Notes under the pieces: model-generated
Database searches by the model: none
Told to the model about the DNA's origin: nothing
What the model saw: the letters and a program-made list of their open reading frames with translations, nothing else
Assembly: GCA_021030905.1 (NCBI GenBank)
Contig: JAGFMI010000010.1
Span: 1,302,001 to 1,366,000 of the forward strand
Length of the DNA stretch: 64,000 nucleotides
Direction: 5' to 3'
DNA from: Pyrenula massariospora
Lineage: Eukaryota; Ascomycota; Eurotiomycetes; Pyrenulales; Pyrenulaceae
Shown: piece by piece, positions 48,948 through 59,640 of the stretch
How positions within the stretch are numbered: the stretch's first letter is position 1
How the letters are laid out: every line of letters starts with the position of its first letter
Translations under genes and position numbers: made by a program

Positions 48948-50516
48948 TATGACATAAAAAGCAAATCGCGGGAAATATCATGATGATGCACATAGGAATC
49001 TAACGCTCTCACGACTTTCTATCAGAGGCGTTCAACATATCCGGAGACGTTGCAATCTAGGGGATCGACCGGTCTGGATAAGAGAGGGCATTTGAAGAGG
49101 AGATACCCGGCTAGTTCACTTTCTCGCTTGCATAAACTTACTAAATAACTCTAAACCTCTTCCTAAAACTCTTGCTTCTCCTCTCAGCACCTCTGCCCCA
49201 GAACACTGCCCCTGAAAATCCCATCGAAGCCCAAGAACTAAGAATAATACCATCACCTGTCGCGATCCGATCTCAGAAGCAACGTCATCGTGCGCCCCCC
49301 ACTAACCAGCAGGGACCCACCCAAAAACCAACATCCGACACGCGGTGCACCTTACGGTCTCCATACGCAAACGCAATTCTGCATGGTAATCCTTTGCCGC
49401 TGGCCCTTGACTTGCTGTCGCGGCCTCCTTCTCTAGTCATACACGATTTTGGCGCCGATCGGCCTCAAGAGGACGGCATGCCGACGAAGTGCAGGTCCGT
49501 CCTCGGTTCCCTTCTACTATCTGTATTGTGTGTGACAATCCTAAACGTTGGAAATTGAAGGCAATGGCAGCAAATAGGCGCCAATAGAGTGGGGTGCGGC
49601 AATGCGCACGCTGTGTGAGTGGTGGGGAATGGCGGTTGGGGGTGCGAGCCGTAAACACCTTCGCTGAACCCAGAGTGGCTGAGTGAACGGACCGGGAACC
49701 TTTGGGAAACATGCTGGCTGCATGAATTGAATGGAGTTTAGGCACCAGAATAGGCCATACCGATGGAGTGTCTTAATTACCAGACTCCGTGAATTCTCTC
49801 ATCCGTATACCCAAAGCTGAATAAAATATTTGATGATTTAAAAGCTTTAAATGTCTGGTAAAGATCGTAAAGATCTAAATGGATGCTATGGAGTGGATGT
49901 TGCGAGCTAATCACATTTACATTTTTGCTTCAGTTAACGATATTACGTTCCGTGTAAGCACAACAACTACTAATATGATGTAAGAGTATTCAGAGACTAG
50001 TCGCGCTTGGTGACGAAGTCAAAGCCCCAGCCAGACAGTCATCTCCATCCCAAATACTCTCGCTTGAAGTAGGTCTAAATGAGGGTGATGCCGAAACACC
50101 GCGGTGTCACTCAAACATTCTTTCAAGGATCATTCTGGATAGATCCTTGTGCACCATGTTAGAACTTTAATCGTAGCGTGAGTCTATCAAATGACGTTAG
50201 AGGAAACCATTGTGCCGGACGAAAGCTGTACTACGTAAGTATAGTACCTCAGTTACGCGGTGAGTGAGCGTCGCTCTTTTTGTTCCTCAATGGAGCCTAA
50301 TATACCAGTAACAACCCGTGTCCAGAAATGGTTCCATGATACTGTGGCCTTAGAAGTCCAAGCTGAAGCATAGAAGTTTGTAATGAATGGCATAAAGTCC
50401 GATGAAGAGGTCCACAACTTTCCTAGCAATGTGAACCTAACTTAATACGCCACTCTAAAGAGAAGCGAACAATTCACCGCAAAAAGTGACGTGCTTGAAG
50501 AAATTTGGAGGGTCGT
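48948..50516. other. Intergenic, no supported gene
   Basis: A 1.57-kb convergent spacer. Frames up to 128 codons lack domains. Confidence 0.5.
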
Positions 50517-52966
50517 TCAGTATATTCGAAAAACAAATCTCGGGCGCTCTTGTTGTTGCGTCGAAGGTGCGTATCTCTCGTAGAGGTCCGGTTGCGAAGC
50601 TATGTATGCTTCGCTGTCTTGGCATAGTTGCGGGGCTAGCTCAGAATGCCAAAAAGGTTTCCGCCAGGAGACGACAATAGTGAAAATTCCTACCCTGGTG
50701 AAACCGCCGGCTTCAACTGACGGTGACAGCAAAATGCCCTTAATATCTCCTTTCCCATCAAAGGGAGGAATGACATCTTTGACGATGGCTCCGTACACTG
50801 AGTCATCGTCGTTATTTCTAGAAGAGTCCCAGTGGAGATGAACATCCTTGACTTCTTTAGGGGAACATGAGCACTTCTCTGGATTGGTTTCTTTTTGCTG
50901 CGGTCCAGAAGACATGTCGCATTTCGATTTGTGGATAGAGGTAAACGGTCGGTCCCGCAGGAATCTCCCGAAGAAGAGGTCAGCCTCGACTAGGAGGAAG
51001 GCTCCCTTCACCGCGCCATCTCCTTCAACGATGCCTTCAGCAATCTCTAAAATGCGGAAGTTTCCCTCTTCATATTGATGCTCCAAAAATGTATTGTACA
51101 CACTTCCAGTAACAGACGCCCAAGACCACGTGGGGAACTCTAATTTGTCCCTGCATTCTTCTTTTGCCCCTTGGACAGTCCACCATAGCAGTTGATCTGG
51201 CAAATAAAATTTCCAAAGACCATGGATGTACTGCCCAAAATCATTGTAAATTGCTTTTGCAACGCCACTAATCGCAACAAGCTTGTCTCGTTGAGTAAAG
51301 GTCAATTCTGCTTCCGAGTAGAGAGAAACGATCCTGTTCCAACAGACTATCACCTGTTTTTGATATAGTTGAAGACAGTCATCTGACAAAGGCTCTCTCA
51401 CAGGTTGCGGAAGTTTTATCCTGCCGTAGTCGGTATCCGTATCACCATATGAAGATTTCCAGTCGTCATCATCCCAGGACGGTTCCATCTCACTTTCGAT
51501 CTCAGACTCGCACGATGTCTTTCTAGAGCATTGCCACACCATCTGGTCGCCTAAGAAATGAAGTGTTCGGGGCGCAAGAACTACTTCTTGAATAACCTAT
51601 GCTCGCTTGTACAGAGAGCTTCGTTTTATTTTTGACGTGACATCCATAGTGCTAAACCACAGTGACTTAGTCTCTTGTATAAAAACACACTGGTCAGATC
51701 CAAAATTGATCCCTAGCCATTGAGAGTAAATCTGATCCAAGTTCCTACTTTGAAAGCAACCAAAATTTCCGTCAGGAGCTGCCGTGGCAGCAATGTTAAG
51801 AATCGAGTTGCCATAAACTTCAGACATTCGAGAGCTCTCTGTAGCCCAGTCATCCGGTGAATCTATTTGCTCGGGTGTTATAATGATATAATCAAAGCAT
51901 AATAATTTCAGGAGATGCGCACTTACCTTGAAGGATACAAAGGCTATCAATCCAGATGTAGCGCACTCCCAGTCGCTTTGAAATTTCCATTGCGTCGCGG
52001 AATGTCTTAGAAAGCTTATGGATGGGTATGTGATGCTGGAAAGCTTCGGCGCTGCTTTTGCGTAGAGTCATAAACTCGCAATTACCCCAACAGTGCGAGA
52101 GAGTCATGTAATGCGTATTCTGTGGCAAAGTGGCCCCCAGGCGAGTCCGGGGTTGAATGGGATGTCCAGTACCTAGATCAATAAGCCGAGTGGGCAGTGA
52201 GCGTTCTTGTCTCGACATGATCGGGAGAGAATTCGCGCATTCCACATGATTCGATAGACAATCTTGTAACCAGAACTTTGCAGTCTCAAAGCTAGCAAAT
52301 GAGTTTGTACTATCAATGCTATCTGAGATACGTCTGATTCTTGGTATTAGCCGTTGTTTTCTATTTCGATCTAGTACTGCGGCTCTGACATGTGGTCGTA
52401 GGGGTGATTTTGAGGTATACCACGTTACCGCCATGGATTTGGACGCGTAATTTCCCGATAGTGAGCAGTTAGTGATACGCACGTGAGAAGTCTGGCTATA
52501 AAATTCCGCATTCCCGGGATAGGTACCATCAGTCCAAAACTGGATCTTATTTTCTGATCTGATATGTCCCACGTCGTCTCCCCTTAATAGACGCCAGTAA
52601 AATTCGCAGCATCTACATCCAGACACAGCATCCCTGTTCGATTTCGAGATTTCGTATTCCCAAAAGTCTAGATTCCGGCCCTGCAGAGATTTTTGCCACA
52701 ACTCGCAACAGAAGTCACAGAGCGTGGAGGCAAGGATATAATTTTCACGCTGGCACTTTTCAAGAAAGAGTTGCAAGTCTTGAAGCACTATTATCAGCTC
52801 ACGCTTTGCCTTTAGTGTCTGTGGGTTAAAAATGAAGAAGCCTACCTTCCGCATTCAATTTCTCAAATGGAGAAGGACCGTTGTGATATTTCGGAGTCCA
52901 GCTATACCTTCCTTGGAAGATGACAGCCAAAATCCGGTCGGACCAATCACGCCTCCAGAGAGCCAT
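50517..52966 (-). pseudogene. HET-domain incompatibility gene interrupted by one in-frame TAG
   Basis: Exons 52966-52846, 52778-51927 and 51862-50517 join in phase to 773 codons. Introns are 67 nt (CTGAT branch) and 64 nt (GTAAGT donor). HET proteins trigger cell death on non-self fusion (family knowledge). The HET core is clear: YMTLSHCWG, RYIWIDSLCILQD, YGNSILNIAATAA, then YKRA-stop-VIQEVVLAPRTLHF. The stop at 51599-51597 replaces the Trp that is nearly invariant in the family's KRAW(V)xQE element, and the same frame continues for 360 further codons with normal HET content. TGG to TAG is a G-to-A transition in a TpG context, as RIP would make. Readthrough, allelic polymorphism or a sequencing error are alternatives. 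Confidence 0.75.
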
Positions 52967-54241
52967 GATGTTTTAATGATCAAAGGTATATATCCTAATT
53001 AGGGTAGATAATGTCTTACGAAAGGTGAGAGACGTGGATGGCAAGATCGTAGGTCCGCTAGGCAACAAGGCTGAGAGCTAACATTCTCAAATATGGCTGC
53101 TGCCTGCCGCCAAGCCCGATTGGGGGACCGACTGTGAACCATGCCTCTCCCTCTGCTGTAGGACCGGTAAACTTTACCCAATCACACCAATTGAATACGT
53201 GAAACGAAAATCCTCGGAAAATTAAGGGGTCAACCTTATGATCCCGAGGTGCCTCATTGCGGTTAGATAGGAATAGATACAGATCGGATCTGACTCGGCC
53301 AAAACGCCCGGCGAGTAGCCCTCATGCTGAAGATTTTCCGTATAGAACCAAATTGCATATCCTTGCCGGATATCGGGATTTACCGCCAGAATTGATAACG
53401 CAAAATTGATTAGAACATAAATGTTTCTGGGGTACCTTTAAAGCCAGAAATACAACAAGCGAGAAACATCAAATCAATTTGGCTCCGATTTCGAGACATG
53501 CTTTTCCGTCCAAGATAGGCTCTTCCTCGCCAGTCGGCTCCTCATCTCAAAAAGGCTCTTTCACTGTTACTCGATGTATTAAAGCTCGTTCGGATTGAGC
53601 TCCGTGAGGACCTGATGGATGTTAATGATGATCCCTTTGCTTTTTGGCCGTGAATGAACGCGAAGAAAATGCCGTGATCAATATTCAAAACATATAAAAA
53701 CATATAAAGACCGCAGAAAGAGAGCTTTAGGTGCTTAAAAGACACAAGATATCAATTAGACGATGATTAACCAAAAGGAACACTTTACTCACATTAAGCA
53801 AAGTGCTGTTTACAACGCCGAAAGGGTCGGCAGCACCCCGTATTAGGATGATACCTGGATGAGGATACGTAAAGTGATCACTGAGTAGATCAATGGATAC
53901 AGAAGGATCTATCTAAAATGCTGTGGATGTGCGGAGCGTCGAACCGTTCCGTCCCGTTTTGCTAGGATAACCTGTTTAAGCTTTGCCTCGGTGCTCACAT
54001 AGCGTAACGATGCTTCTATCGCCCACTTCGTTCGCCTATCTGGTGCGTAGCCTTTTTCTTTAAATTGGTCATCGATGTCGGCTCTCGTCTTGTAGGGGTT
54101 AGGTTCTACCTCACACGATATCACCAACGTTATTCATCTATCTATTCAATCCAATCTTACCATTTTCCCAGAACAGACCAAAGCAAACTGAACTAGCTAA
54201 GTATCCTTATCGCTTCTAAAATTCTCAATTTATCTTTTATT
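52967..54241. other. Intergenic, one doubtful small frame
   Basis: A 1.27-kb spacer. A 72-codon minus frame (53909-54127), Lys/Arg/Asp-rich (KEKGYAPDRRTKWAIEASL), looks protein-like in composition but has no recognisable relative and no clear promoter or splice context. It may be a leftover exon. Nothing else is supported. Confidence 0.35.
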
Positions 54242-56257
54242 CTACTCAATAATGATTTTTCGTAACTCGCATCCTTTAGCCCACTTCTGCTGTACCTCTC
54301 TGTGGAAACCATAGAAACTAGGCTTCTCACGTCTGTATATTGCTGGATCGAAAGAGAACATGCCAACACGTCTAAATACCTTGTCGTCCTTCCTAGTCAA
54401 GATAAGTCCAGAAGGACCTTCATCGAGAGTTGCACCATACGAAGAGATCTGTAAGCACCACACAGATATCGGAGCAATGCTCACACTCTCCATAGCATCT
54501 GCTCTCGTGAATGCCAAGGCTTCGCCGTCTACAGCATCCTCTGTGTCAGTGTCAACGAGGGTGGCCTTACTTTCGGTCCAGATGGCGCTCCTAACGAGAC
54601 CCATAATCTCAACGTGTCCTGCCTCTACTGCGCCATATTGAGGTTCCTGCTGCGTCAGCGTCACGTCGTACGAGATTAATTTCAGATTCGGATCGATGTT
54701 AGTATTAGCAAAACATTCAACAGTCCCATCTGCCGAGGCCCAGGACCAAGAGGGTGCGTGATACTCGCGTGGCCTTGGCTGAAGAGGAGAAACCACCTCC
54801 CAGAGTAGATTTCGCAGTAATTCCCCAAGCCAAAGGCCGCCTAAATATGTGTCGTTTCGTCCAGTTCCAAGGGCAGCCGCAATTCCCCATATAGCCAGCA
54901 GCCGGTCCTTTTGTTCGGTCAGGTTGCGAGAGGTGTATTCTCGAACTAAATCATGCCAAATGTTTCCCTTTGCCGCCACTCCTTCTGTGCATCATGGAAG
55001 CGCCTGCGCAAATCTAGAAAGCGTTGATCTCTTCTGGAAAACCAATTTTCCTCGGAACCGTCATCTTCATTTAACTCAGCGCTCAAGCAACTTTAACTTA
55101 GCTGATAAGAACCGTACCTAAGAACGCGGCGCGAGAGGAGATATTCTTGCAGAGGCCATGCTCGTCGATCAATAGGATCCCAAAAGTCGGGTTCATGCAC
55201 CAAAATTACAGATCCGAGACTTCCGTCCGGGCAGGCAAATGGAAGCTTGAATGCATCCGCTTGTACACTAGGCATTGAAAGCTCATGGAGAAATCCACGT
55301 CGACTGTCACTCAAACGAGCGGCAGATATGGTGACGTGCGCATTTTGGTATATTTGAGGTATCGAGGCGATCTGTATTGCGGTATCGCGAGGGCTATCTT
55401 GCATGATACAAAGGGAATCTACCCAGAGCAGGCGTAATGATAGCCTCGATGTCGTCAAAACAGCATCGCGGAGCGATTTAGGTAGATCGGAAAATGGTAG
55501 GGCCTCAGAGAATTGTTGTATCGTCGATATCGTGGATTTGACCGGCTGATTTTTGCCCCAGCAATAGCTTAGAGCTGCGTAGTTCTCCCATGGAGGATTC
55601 GGCAGTATTCGTAATGATGGCTCCAAAGAACCGCTCATCCACTCGATCTCAATTATCCTCGACGGCATCATACGCGAAGCGACGGTATTGCACCAATCAT
55701 GATGAGCTTGACAGTCATTCAACCAACCCTTGGCAAGATTCAATACTTCCTCAGACTCCATACTCCGGCTTGTTGGCCTCATTTTGATGTATCGGGCGGC
55801 CGGATCATCTTAAGAGCAGTTAGGGGCCTCGAAATGAAGCTAAAAAGCCTTGGATAATCATACCTATTTTTGCGATGACAGCAAGCCAGCCAATATCTAT
55901 TTTAGTTCCGATTTCGTGATTCCATTGGAGGTCCACAAAAGGGAAGCTCGACTCATCGTTACGGAGGTGTCCTTCTAAAACACCTACACGTAGCGACCAA
56001 CCGTCGTCTACCTTGTCGACCTGGTCAACCTTGGCATGATCTTCATGTCTATCGAATCTTGTGACGGCCCATCTAAAGAATGTGCATCTGTCAGAAGCTG
56101 CTCGGACCGCGGCCGAGCTATCGATTTTCGCAACGGATAGAACATCGCCCACTTCTGCGTCGTCGAGTTGTTGCTGGCTAGGCCTCTTCATGACGACCCA
56201 TAGGCAATGTCGGCAGCTATGAGCAGAGTTATCGGTCAACCCGACAGTATTGTTCAT
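54242..56257 (-). pseudogene. Second HET-domain gene, probably disrupted downstream of the HET core
   Basis: Exon 1 (56257-55864) joins exon 2 (from 55808) across a 55-nt intron. The HET core is complete: YAALSYCWGKNQ, LLWVDSLCIMQD, RRAWPLQEYLLSRRVLRYG, with the Trp intact here. The frame then meets TAA at 55095-55093, just after YGSYQLS where the family usually has Trp. Family-like sequence continues in the same frame (FHDAQKEWRQ) and then one base out of frame as GNIWHDLVREYTSRNL to the stop at 54242. A single long intron (GTTAAA donor, CACAG acceptor) could also remove this segment, but that would drop conserved-looking sequence. So I favour a damaged gene (one stop, one frame change). A rare splice form stays possible. 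Confidence 0.65.
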
Positions 56258-57180
56258 TTTGTGTGCGCTGTTGACACGGTGGTGCTGGGGCAGGACGGGA
56301 GGAAGCTTAACATTGAACTTTCATAGTGGTAAATAGCCTTCTCCGAAACACTAACCGTCTATGGGCGTAGTTTTCTGCTTAAGCGGATACAACATGTGAG
56401 CGCCGGTAGGTGGGAAGATGCTGCTCGGAGTAATGTAAGGGATTGGCTTAGCGTGATTTTTAGCTGCTGTGGCAGCCTGGTCGCCAAGCTTAGCCGTGTT
56501 CTCCTCTGTCGTACTATGCAGCTTCTACAGGGTCTTAATTAATACGTAATGCGCTTGGGTACCGAGAATCTTTCGAAGGAAATTTTGGCTCTTATCAAAG
56601 TGTATTATACGGAAGAACGGCATCTCATCGTCGACGAGTCACGTGACTCTATCTAGAGTCACCTTATCACGAGTTCTCTGCCGCAACGACGAGGTTCTTG
56701 GACTGATTTCATCCCCAAGATCTTTGAGACGGGGTAAAGCTATTCAACTTTCAATTGTTCTCTATACAAATTTTGTTGAAAGATCTCTTAGGTGACCCGC
56801 TACACGTTGTAGGTTGCCATGCAAATTAATTCAGGAGCTCGCTATTCTCGGATGGAGGAGCATAGCAACCCAGTAATGAAACAAACAGGGAGTACCCGAA
56901 GAGCTGGCCAGACTTACGAATGGTTGCCATATTTGACGAACCAAACATGTAAAATTAAACCCCCTCAGAAAATTGAGGTGCAACCTTTGTTCTTTCGAGG
57001 TGTTTCGTTGCAGTTTGTTCGTTGCAGTTTGTTGGGGATATGAGCAGATGACATCAATCCTCAATACCAACTCCATCTTTTTATGACTCAAACGGTGAGG
57101 AGCACGTAACAAGTTGGTTGTTATTTGTAATACGCTTCCCCTTAAACAGTTATAAATGTCCCCTCGTTCCTGTGTCCGAA
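56258..57180. other. Intergenic region upstream of the second HET gene
   Basis: A 0.9-kb region holding the HET promoter and a set of palindromes listed separately. A + frame at 56819-57043 has no recognisable features. Confidence 0.45.
56636..56662. promoter_or_regulatory. Overlapping palindromes: 14-bp CACGTG-centred site and 8-bp-arm dyad
   Basis: GAGTCACGTGACTC (56636-56649) is a perfect palindrome centred on the bHLH core CACGTG. Sharing its right half, GTGACTCT-atct-AGAGTCAC (56643-56662) is a second dyad with 8-bp arms. TCACGTGA is the classic Cbf1-type binding site in fungi. It lies about 390 bp upstream of the second HET gene's start. Binding is inferred only. Confidence 0.5.
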
Positions 57181-57560
57181 GTATCTCTGTCGGATTTGGA
57201 GATCCCCAAACATACGCAAGGCGTCGAAATCCGACGTATCAACAGTAGATCCGCAATATGCGTAGCCAGTATAGAGTTCTACTTAGAATTGGGGTTAGGA
57301 TATGTCCAAGACGAATTCTCGGTTGCTGTACGCTCGAAAATATGTATGCTAGTTGTTGTCTCAAATGCCTTCCACACGCCCTGTATAGTCTTTACCAGCT
57401 CATCAAACAGAAGGTTAACGCTTCTTGAGCTAGTTGGGGGAGGTAATGGCACATGATGCAAGTTTTCAGAAAGTGGATTATCAAAACTTTTGGGGATTTG
57501 TCTGAAAAGTCGGATCTCACTAGCCGATACGTTTAGCTTGTTATAAGTATACGGAGACAT
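57181..57560 (-). pseudogene. HET-protein N-terminal remnant
   Basis: The minus frame from 57560 begins MSPYTYNKLNVSASEIRLF and HHVPLPPP, which fits the start of HET proteins (Y-x-PL-x-EIRLL..). A later stretch in another frame (FDALRMFGDLQIRQR near 57225-57181) resembles the first HET motif (YxALSYVWGDP) in eroded form. No further HET motifs follow, so this is an eroded fragment. Confidence 0.4.
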
Positions 57561-58002
57561 TTTCGCTGATAAAACGTTCTTGATGTGAAGATATACTTGA
57601 ATTTAGCGGTTAACGCCATCGCCAAAATTGACCTCACCAAAAGCCATTTCCATTCCCGAATCTGAAGTATTTGCTATTTTAGCCAGAGCGATGGGTAAGC
57701 TAACCTGAGTTTTGACTTAGCTGTGCTGGCCCAAGCTTTCATGTACCTGAGCAAGCGCCTGATATCTTGTGGGATCCTAGAATTCGGTCTCTGATCGGCT
57801 GGATTGACCTCCTTCCAGGGACCTTGCCCCAGCACAAGTTGCATGAGCTTGAACACCCGAGTCCCCTGTTCTGACCCTCAAGACCAGCTCTTGTCTTTAG
57901 TGCCGAGTTTTAAACCCCACCGAGAGAGTGGTGGCTTTTGGGAGCTTTGGAGAGTGAGCAGAGGAAGACCCGGATTTGAGCCTTCATTAATGTGGGATAA
58001 GC
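57561..58002. other. Intergenic, no supported gene
   Basis: A 0.44-kb spacer; nothing recognised. Confidence 0.5.
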
Positions 58003-59249
58003 TCAGACATTAGAGTTGGGATGTTTCCACGCCTGATACCCGACCCAAGCCTGGAATATCGAGACAGCAAGACCAAGTATTCCAAGAATGATAGCGATAA
58101 TTACACCGACGAGAGTTGCCATCATAACATGTCTCGCACCGCTTCTCTTTTCGACCCATTTTTCGACCAGACTGCGTGGGGTCGGATTGATGATCTCGTC
58201 ATAGAGCTCCATAAACCTCGAACAAAAGTGATGGTAAGTGATGTCGTTTTCTTGATCGGAGCGGTAGCGAGCTGACTCAAAGCGCAGGCAGTCAGGGTCA
58301 AAAGCCGCTTTGGAGATGAGGGAGCGCAGGAGGGACTGTGACTGTAGGTCGGGTGGGAAGAGAATTCGTTGTACAGAGTCGAGGGCTTCGAGCGTCAGTT
58401 GGCGTGAAATGTTTCCTCTGCGAGGGTCAGCCTGCATTCGATGCGGGTTGTGGAGATAGGAGGTGCCTACAACTCGATGGCTTTGCCGACAGAGACTGTA
58501 GAGGAGATTGACTGGCTCGAGATCAGGTGTTCGGTCAGGAAAGCTGTGTGATGGAAGATTTGCACAACTCCGAGCTTCTGGTCAAGCTTCAGGTGTTTTC
58601 TAAGATCGCTCGTCGGCTGGAATTTCAGGCTGGCAACCTTCTTGAGTCTCCGTGCTGTCAGTTGAGCTTTGACTTCCAAGGAGTTGCTGGTGTTGTCCTT
58701 TTCGCTCAGCGCTGGATGGCTTGTCTTGGGGAATGCCTCTGTCAGGAATTGAGAGAGCGAGATCTCCTTGCGCCATTGCAGGGCCTTGGTCCCTAGCTCA
58801 ACGATGTCTAAAGATTGTCTCTCTGCAGAGCATTTGATCATTGTCATAGCTCTAACAGCGAGACTGATAGCCCTATCCTGGTCAGAGATGGGCGGCATAG
58901 GAGCATTGCCGCTGTCTCGATTTGAGAAATATTGCTGCGTTAGCTCGGAGCGCGGCATATCAGGCCGAGTCTTGAGCAGTCTAATGATCTCGAACAGATC
59001 CTCATGACTTCTCAAGGCGGGATGGCTCCCGGATAGGAATTCCGGGACGTAGAGAGCCGTAATTTCCTTGTAAAATGCGAAATATTTCTCCAGGCGGTGT
59101 GATCGTGGCCATGAGCAATCTGTTGCTGCGCAGCCTTGTCCAGCTCTGCAGTTTAGACAGATCTTCCAGTTCCAAAGCACCTCGCACAGTTGCTGAAGTT
59201 GCTGGTCTGAAGCATGCTCCAGAGGGAACGGTGACGAGGAGAATATCAT
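58003..59249 (-). CDS. C-terminally membrane-anchored protein of unknown function
   Basis: Two frames on the minus strand form one gene. 59249-58467 holds a Cys/His-containing element (LWNWKICLNCRAGQGC..CSWPRSHRLEKYF) and a helical middle. 58437-58003 holds LTLEALDSVQRILFPP and DPDCLRFESARYRS, and ends in a hydrophobic segment (VMMATLVGVIIAIILGILGL) plus FQAWVGYQAWKHP. I recognise this as a widespread ascomycete family without assigned function; the C-terminus should anchor it in a membrane. The two frames are joined in the homologous region by SYLHNPHRMQ, which lies out of phase with the first frame. No intron of acceptable length and phase fits, so a one-base shift (damage or sequence error) is possible. 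Start: ATG 59249; an acceptor-like CATAG sits 22 bp upstream, so a prior exon could exist. It is head-to-head with the protease-like gene. Confidence 0.6.
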
Positions 59250-59640
59250 TTTGGGTGATAAAGCGAGAGTCTATGAGGGACGAGGAGCCTTGTTGAGCAC
59301 TCTCGTCTCGTTCATGAGTGCCCAAGCCTATGTTCGCGCATGAGGTGTGGCACGCGCCCGACATGTCTTCTATGTCGGGTGAGAGGTGGTGCAAATCTCG
59401 TTGGCTGTTTTTTGGGCCTGCACGTGTGATTTGCTGGCTGTTACATCAAATATTAGGCCGCAAAATTCAGTGGTGGCTGTGTCCGCTGCCACTAGGGCTG
59501 TGCATTACCTCTCTGTCCATTGGAATAGCTTACGCGCTCCTCACAGCTCGCTATCAAGATCTGGAGGAGCGAACACTTGACGAAGTTTCTTTGGTAAGAG
59601 CTTCTGACCTCTGGTCTGTGGTAAACGGAAGAAAATAACC
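59250..59640. promoter_or_regulatory. Divergent region of the TM / protease-like pair, with a possible upstream exon
   Basis: 391 bp separate the two divergent start codons. Inside it a + frame (59318-59638) encodes two hydrophobic stretches (WLLHQILGRKIQWWLCPLPL, then LCITSLSIGIAYALL). A GTAAGA donor at 59594 and an AAG at 59629-59631 would fuse it in phase to the protease-like frame through a 38-nt intron. If real, the protease-like protein would be membrane-anchored at its N-terminus. Confidence 0.4.
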
